NCBI GenBank assembly: GCA_963277665.1
Contig: OY728122.1
Coordinates: 1,542,826,868-1,542,890,867, forward strand
Length of the DNA stretch: 64,000 nucleotides
Origin: Viscum album
Taxonomy: Eukaryota; Streptophyta; Magnoliopsida; Santalales; Viscaceae
Direction of reading: 5' to 3'
Made by a program: the position numbers and the translations under genes. Below, piece after piece: positions 59,224 to 64,000 of the stretch (position 1 is the first letter of the stretch; the number at the start of each line of letters is the position of its first letter). Below the pieces are notes generated by a model. The model was not told the origin of the DNA and did not search any database. It worked only from the letters and a program-made list of their open reading frames with translations.

Positions 59224-60663
59224 ACCTATAATGAAGCCTTACAAGTGTATTAGAAGGATTTTTTATGTTGTTTTCATGTATTATGTTCCTGATTTCCAAG
59301 GCACTAGACTTTAAGGTCCTTTGTATGTAAAATGTAATGAAAAGTTATGTAATAAAAAGGTGGGATTCCATACTAAAGATTTTTAGTGATTTTCTTTATA
59401 ATTGGTTGTACTACTTGGTTGGATGTTATAGTAGTCAAATATCGAAGAAAATAATTATAAATATCAATAATCATTTTAGTAAATCATTATTGTCCATTAA
59501 ATACTTTAATCAAGATCTATCGAAAGAAATTGTTGAATTTTTATTAATAAATTATTTATTTTATGAGTTTTCTGCTCATACAATATAAATTTTGTAAACA
59601 AATTTTCAAGATTTTTACACAACCCTACATAAACTAGTACCGTGTTGTGTTATTTTCCTAAAATGACTTATTCCAGATCTGTTGATTTGATTAATCACAA
59701 CACTATATTTCTTATGTTAACTTGAAGTTTTTGTTAGTTCTGTTTTAGTGCAGAGTTTATCTTCTGAATTCACATGTTTCGGGCCTACTAATTTTGAACC
59801 ACGTATATTTCAAAAAACATCGTGATGTCACTAAAACCTTAATGAAGAAAAAGACCATGTTGGAGAATTTTAGTTTGTTAGAAGTGACAACTTTGCCCGA
59901 AGTCCATGAAGAATTCTCTCATGAGTTAGTAACACCGCTCATTTATAAATAGGGGTTTGAGGTTTTGAGGATCAATATCTGGCTCACGTTGATCAACCAA
60001 TATTCGAGAGTTGTACACTACCTTAGTGTTTGAGTGCTTCTGTTTGTTTGTGTTTGTCAATGTGATCTTGGAGCTTCCGTTTATGTGAGGTTTCATTATA
60101 AAAGATCTATGTTTCCAATTATATTCGTTTGATTTTGATCGTCTTGTGATCAAAGAGTTATGAGGATATGATTTGTTGATTCTGAGCATCTGTGTTCAAA
60201 GAAGTCCCAAGGATAAGGATTTGACTAATTCCAATCTTTTTATTGAAGAGGAACTTTGGTGTAAGAGTTTGCTACTTCCAAACATTGTTTGAAGAATTCC
60301 AAGGATAAGAATTGATACCAATTCTATCAAAGTAGCTTTGGGGTAAGAGATTGTTCTTTAGATCTCTGTGATCAAAGAGGTTTCCATTTTAGAACCTATG
60401 TATCCATTGAATTGAAGTAACGATCCTCTTGTCGATTGGGATCAAAAGAGAAGAGTTCCGAAGATAGAAATTGTTATATCTTTTTTTCTTTCTTTCTTTT
60501 TTAAAAGAGAATCTCTAGAAGTGGCCTTTTTGAATCCTCCACACCCAGAAACCCCCCTCCCCATGAAGAGGTCATCTGGAGATGCACCGGCCGAGAAGGA
60601 GCCGTTGTCAGCCAAGATGACAAAGCATACCACGAGTAACAACCCGATCAATGATGGTTAGAC
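59224..60663 (+). other. LTR tail, then a probable second retrotransposon remnant
   Basis: Up to 59,370 is the LTR tail of unit 3. Beyond it there is no PBS and no further unit. From about 59,640 the sequence has the look of another LTR: TTTATAAATAGGGG at 59,941-59,954 (TATA box), a leader rich in GTTTGAGTG/TTTGTGTTTG, then repeats of GATCAAAGAG and CCAAGGATAAG at 60,140-60,320. A short frame MKRSSGDAPAEKEPLS at 60,563 has no known domain. The family (perhaps Ty1/copia) is not certain. Confidence 0.35.
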
Positions 60664-60872
60664 ATAGAAATTTGTCAGCCAGGTGGGTTGCGCCCTTCTA
60701 CCCACTCGATGAGACACCGAGTGACCCAACAAGGTGAGTGGAGCATGAGTGGCAGAAATTCCCCCAAGAGTGGGCTCCTAGGAATTGAACCCCATACCTC
60801 AAACACGTTGTCTGGGTAACTAGGTATAGGTGTGACCTCACCACCTGCATGCCACCATGTTGTATTCATCTT
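60664..60872 (-). mobile_element. tRNA-derived SINE candidate
   Basis: On the minus strand TGGCATGCAGGTGG resembles the RNA polymerase III A box, and about 50 bp later GGTTCAATTCC fits the B box exactly. The body of ~200 bp (GAGCCCACTCTTGGGGG, GGGCGCAACCCACCTGGC) is GC-rich and unlike its surroundings. The tRNA fold beyond the boxes is not kept, so it is not a tRNA gene. No clear poly-T/A tail or target duplication was found. Confidence 0.55.
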
Positions 60873-61113
60873 ATTTCGTTTAGTTTATTTCATAACTTAT
60901 GAATTTTTATATTCTACTACATTTATTTATATTTTTTACTTTGATAGTTTGGAATGTGTATCTTCTGAACCTCCACCTTGTTTAAGAGGGAAGAATCTCA
61001 TAAGTTTGCAGCAACTTTAATTCACCCCATCTTGAAGCTACCATACTAGGAAAACATTTTGTATTATAGACTATTTATTTTCCCTTATACTAACGTATAT
61101 ATGAGAAAAAATT
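60873..61113. other. AT-rich spacer, no gene seen
   Basis: A short open frame on the plus strand (60,832-61,020) has no domain. Nothing else is recognised. Confidence 0.5.
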
Positions 61114-61713
61114 TGTCATGACGTAACCCTATCTGGGGCTCGAGCCGTAACTACCCCAAACCCGCCTCCATAAGTAAGGGGCTGGCGACCAACACCGAAG
61201 GTATAACTAACATAGGGAGACCTTTTCCTAAGTACTTGTACGAACACACAAAACTATCTCAATGCAAAAGTGAAAAGGAATAATAGTAAAAGATACAAAA
61301 ATACTAGGGGAAGAAACCTTCATGCAAAGCCTCTAGACAGTACAAGAGTACAATAGTGTAAACTGAAAAGTAAAGGGGAAAACTACACACCAATCAGAAA
61401 GATATCCCAAACTGACAAAACTGGAAAGTAAAACATTGAGAGAACCCAGTTTATAATCTCCAAGATGTGACCACCATACGTGGTCCAAAGTATCATGTAT
61501 CCCTAAGCCCCCTCGTAGTCATCATCAACCTATCCATCGTCTGCATAAGATACAACACGTGCAGGAAAAACCCATGCATGGGTGAGTATATACATACTCG
61601 GTAGGATGTTCCAAAAGCTAAAGGGGGAGTAGTAAGAGATACAATAGGAAATAAAAGACTGTAGATAGTAAACATGATGTAGGAAGTAGTGAAAGAGAAA
61701 AAATCAACCCAAA

Positions 61714-61716
61714 CTG

Positions 61717-61747
<31 letters not shown>

Positions 61748-61753
61748 GAGTAA
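61714..61753. repeat. (GA)n-type microsatellite
   Basis: GAGAGAGAGATAGAGAGAG-type sequence, about 40 bp, inside the LTR. Confidence 0.8.
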
Positions 61754-62104
61754 CCTCATCCAAGCACAAGGGGCTCAACACAGTGTGTAGATGAACTATA
61801 CATCAAGTATTTTCCACCCATATCAGAAGAGTAAACTTATCCAACCATGAGAATTTAAACACGGAAAGCACATTACATACCCCACGCGTCTTCACAACCC
61901 ATGGAAGGAGAGTGACCAAATCCAAAGGTATGAATACAGAAGTATATATATATATTATCAATCAAAGAAGACCGAATGAGAGAATAAGGGGATATCTATC
62001 TCATAACTCATCCCAGGAAAAAAGTCACAAATAGTTCTAAAAGTCTATCAATGATTCCCAACATCTCACACATATGCCCAGAAGTAATCGTGTAAAGTCC
62101 CACA

Positions 62105-62660
62105 CCTCACCACTATGCCACACATCTGAGGGGACGCAAGCTCCAAGTAGAGGACCCATGCCCTAGTGTGTTAGGGGGGTTCTACTCTGGTGTCATGAGG
62201 ACCCACACCCTGATGTATCGAGGGGGTTCCACTGTAGTGTCATGAGAACCCACACCCTATCCGATAGGGGGATTCCAATCGGTAAGTATCTAAAGAGGAC
62301 CCACACCCAAGCTGATGGGGGGTTCCACTCTAGTGTAATGAGGACCCACACCCTAGTGCGACAGGGGGGGATTCTACTCTGGTCATTGAGGACCCACACC
62401 CTATCCGATAAGGGGTTACACTCAGCAGGTAGAGGACCCATGCCCAAGATGATGGGGGGATCCACTCTAAAGGTCAAGTAACCATGCCCTGTTGCGATAG
62501 GGGGTTCCACTCAGTTGGTAGAGGACCCGTGCCCAAACTAACGTGGGGTTCCACTCTATAGGTCAAGGACCCACACCCTGGTGCGGCATGGGGGTTCCAC
62601 TCTAGTCATCAAGGACCCATGCCCGATCCAATAAGGGGGTCCACTCGATAAGCCTCTGGT
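62105..62660. repeat. GC-rich minisatellite, ~40-57-bp units
   Basis: About eleven imperfect units share GAGGACCCACACCC (or GACCCATGCCC), a short variable core such as TATCCGATA or CTAGTGCGACA, and GGGGGTTCCACTCT. Anchors fall near 62,152, 62,208, 62,247, 62,300, 62,343, 62,389, 62,434, 62,484, 62,524, 62,567 and 62,612. Short open frames in this array are repeat-derived. Confidence 0.85.
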
Positions 62661-62859
62661 GATTTCACCTTATCACCATCGTCGTCAGGCGTTGCCTCAA
62701 TAAGCGATGTGCCAAGAACATTCCACATCGTATCCCAAAAACCAAAATAGAGGGAACTATTGCATTCTATGTGAAAAAACACATAAGATATGATACTTGT
62801 AGGCCAAAATATGAGTTCAAATGAAGAAGATATAGAATATTGAAGTTTACTCAAAAGGA

Positions 62860-63280
62860 TCCAAGGGGCACACGACGTGTGAGGGGACCCACACGACACG
62901 TTGTCCCACTCCATCACCCGACCGTGTCCCTAGAGGTACATGGCTCTCCAACCGTGTAGGGATACACGACGTGTGGGGGATATACACAACGTGCCCATGC
63001 CACTCGGGGTCCTACCTATGTGCTTGGCCATGTTCGTGTATCCACCCCATGTTTGTGTAATTTATCCCATGTTTGTGTACTTAGGTACATGACCGTGTGC
63101 CTGGATTTGTACTCCCACATGGGGTCCTACTCGTGTGCTCCTCCAAATGGATCGTCCACTCAGGGACGTAGTACATGACGTATAGGGGATAAACTTCATG
63201 GCATCCTTAAAAAATTCCAAAACCCTAGCCGCCACTGCCATTTGGCTACACACCGTATGATCATCACAATACATGATGTG
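62860..63280. repeat. Repeated ACACGACGTGT/TACACGTGTA palindromes
   Basis: Motifs such as CACACGACGTGTG (62,870), ACACGACGTGTGGGGGATA (62,966) and TACACACCGTATGATCATC (63,247) recur with CCGTGT in between. They correspond to the palindrome-rich block at 34,834-35,315 of the related LTR. Confidence 0.6.
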
Positions 63281-64000
63281 TAGTCGGGTTTTTCAAAATT
63301 TCCAAGATTCGCGTTCCATGCTTCGAATATGGACTTTCCCCTCAAATTACAGACTTATCTTCATATAAGATTAGTGGATCTAGTCCAGATATGTCATTTT
63401 CGACATCCAGAGGCTAGAAATCAGTTTCCTTCGTGACGATGGTTTGTCGCTCGATCCTGCACGCCTTGGTTTTGACCGGTGTTGATGATTTGATATATGT
63501 TTGTCAAAATGATCACCCGCATCTCGTAAACAACCCAGATCTAACCTTGATTCATTGACCTATCCCCTAACACATCATTTCGTTGGGATTCTTGGGGTTC
63601 GATCGGGCTGAGTACCACCTAACAACGTTGAATCGGGACCGTGAGGTCATACCGGTGAAGAATGAAAAGCAATTGGGGAGAAAGGAACCACAAAAAATGT
63701 TTAAATGGTTTTTTATAAGAATTCTTAGCCAATGATCAAGAAAGGGGGTATTCAGGGTTAGAAAACAATTGAATAAAAAATTTAATCGTGGTATACGGGT
63801 GAATGCAATGACCACAATTGGCGCATATCAATGGAAAAGATCGATCTTCTCATTCAATTTAATTAAAAGGGTATAAAACAAAAATTGAAGAGTCCTACCT
63901 GGAGATTGGATCATTCATCATCTAAGAACACACATGCCAATGAATGGAAGAAGTCGTTGTGTTCGTTGTGCTATGATCTGCTCTATTCCAGAGTTTTGTC

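Larger units (their letters stand above)
61114..64000 (-). mobile_element. LTR of the TGTCATGAC family, 3' end at 61,114, runs off the window
   Basis: The plus-strand sequence starts TGTCATGAC, which is the LTR end ...GTCATGACA on the minus strand. Blocks at 61,140-61,210 (GGCTCGAGCC, CCGCCTCC, GGGGCTGGCGACC) and 61,530-61,590 (GTCTGCATAAGATACAACACG, CATGGGTGAGTATA) match, reversed, 36,300-36,400 and 35,925-35,990 in the LTR nested in CACTA B. The palindromic ACACGACGTGT block recurs at 62,865-63,000. No gag or pol is visible. Short open frames here are not genes. Confidence 0.65.

Noticed and set aside
60700..60872. A tRNA gene
   Set aside because: The A and B boxes are present but the body does not fold as a tRNA and is far too long. 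It fits a SINE.
62193..62510. Paired open frames of 79 and 105 residues
   Set aside because: Both are read from the minisatellite and have repetitive translations.

Overview
This is nuclear DNA of a flowering plant. It is AT-rich and dominated by nested transposable elements: chromovirus-type Ty3/gypsy LTR retrotransposons, CACTA (En/Spm) DNA transposons, a small Helitron and a tRNA-derived SINE candidate. Only one intact host gene is visible, a spliced HAD-superfamily hydrolase (CDS 49,512-50,846; 292 residues over six coding exons). The plant lineage cannot be fixed from the sequence alone. Almost every transposon reading frame is broken, mostly at Trp or Gln codons, which fits long-term decay of methylated DNA.

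Layout. 1-1,841: the terminal region of a CACTA element, with its end present twice in tandem. 2,081-3,640: an unclassified retrotransposon-like repeat. 3,643-8,935 (minus): the 5' half of a chromovirus (5' LTR, PBS, leader, gag, protease, RT, RNase H), lying head-to-head with a plus-strand integrase/chromodomain 3' half at 8,936-10,235. 10,236-14,670: CACTA element A, which lies in that 3' LTR and is itself cut by the 3.56-kb LTR (14,671-18,226) of a second chromovirus whose degenerate gag-pol runs to about 22,545 on the minus strand.

22,742-45,907: CACTA element B, about 23 kb. It keeps almost every part of an autonomous element: terminal repeats, subterminal TTTATCAGCGCT inverted repeats, a 1.9-kb AT-only spacer, a C-rich leader, a long intron, a TNP2 transposase and a second gene with En/Spm, DUF8039-like and Ulp1-protease regions. 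Between the second gene and the right end lies a 3.9-kb array of ~180-bp monomers in a five-monomer higher-order arrangement. The second gene is interrupted at 31,957-38,085 by a solo LTR, which is itself interrupted at 33,740-36,405 by another LTR; removing the insertion restores the reading frame.

45,954-46,502: a 549-bp non-autonomous Helitron. 46,503-49,511: a decayed CACTA end, a possible MITE, and the promoter and leader of the HAD gene, with two CACGTG boxes and a TATA box. 52,025-59,370: a 364-bp LTR that contains a 5S-rRNA-derived segment (the mark of Cassandra elements), joined at a tRNA-Met-type PBS to three tandem leader-gag-protease units of chromovirus type. Cassandra elements normally have no coding region, so this junction is the most unusual feature here. 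59,371-61,113: a probable LTR-promoter remnant and the SINE candidate. 61,114-64,000 (minus): an LTR of the same family as the one nested at 33,740-36,405, with a minisatellite and repeated TACACG/CGTGTA palindromes.

The elements record successive insertions, inversions, LTR-LTR recombination and tandem amplification around one gene. They do not form a pathway.
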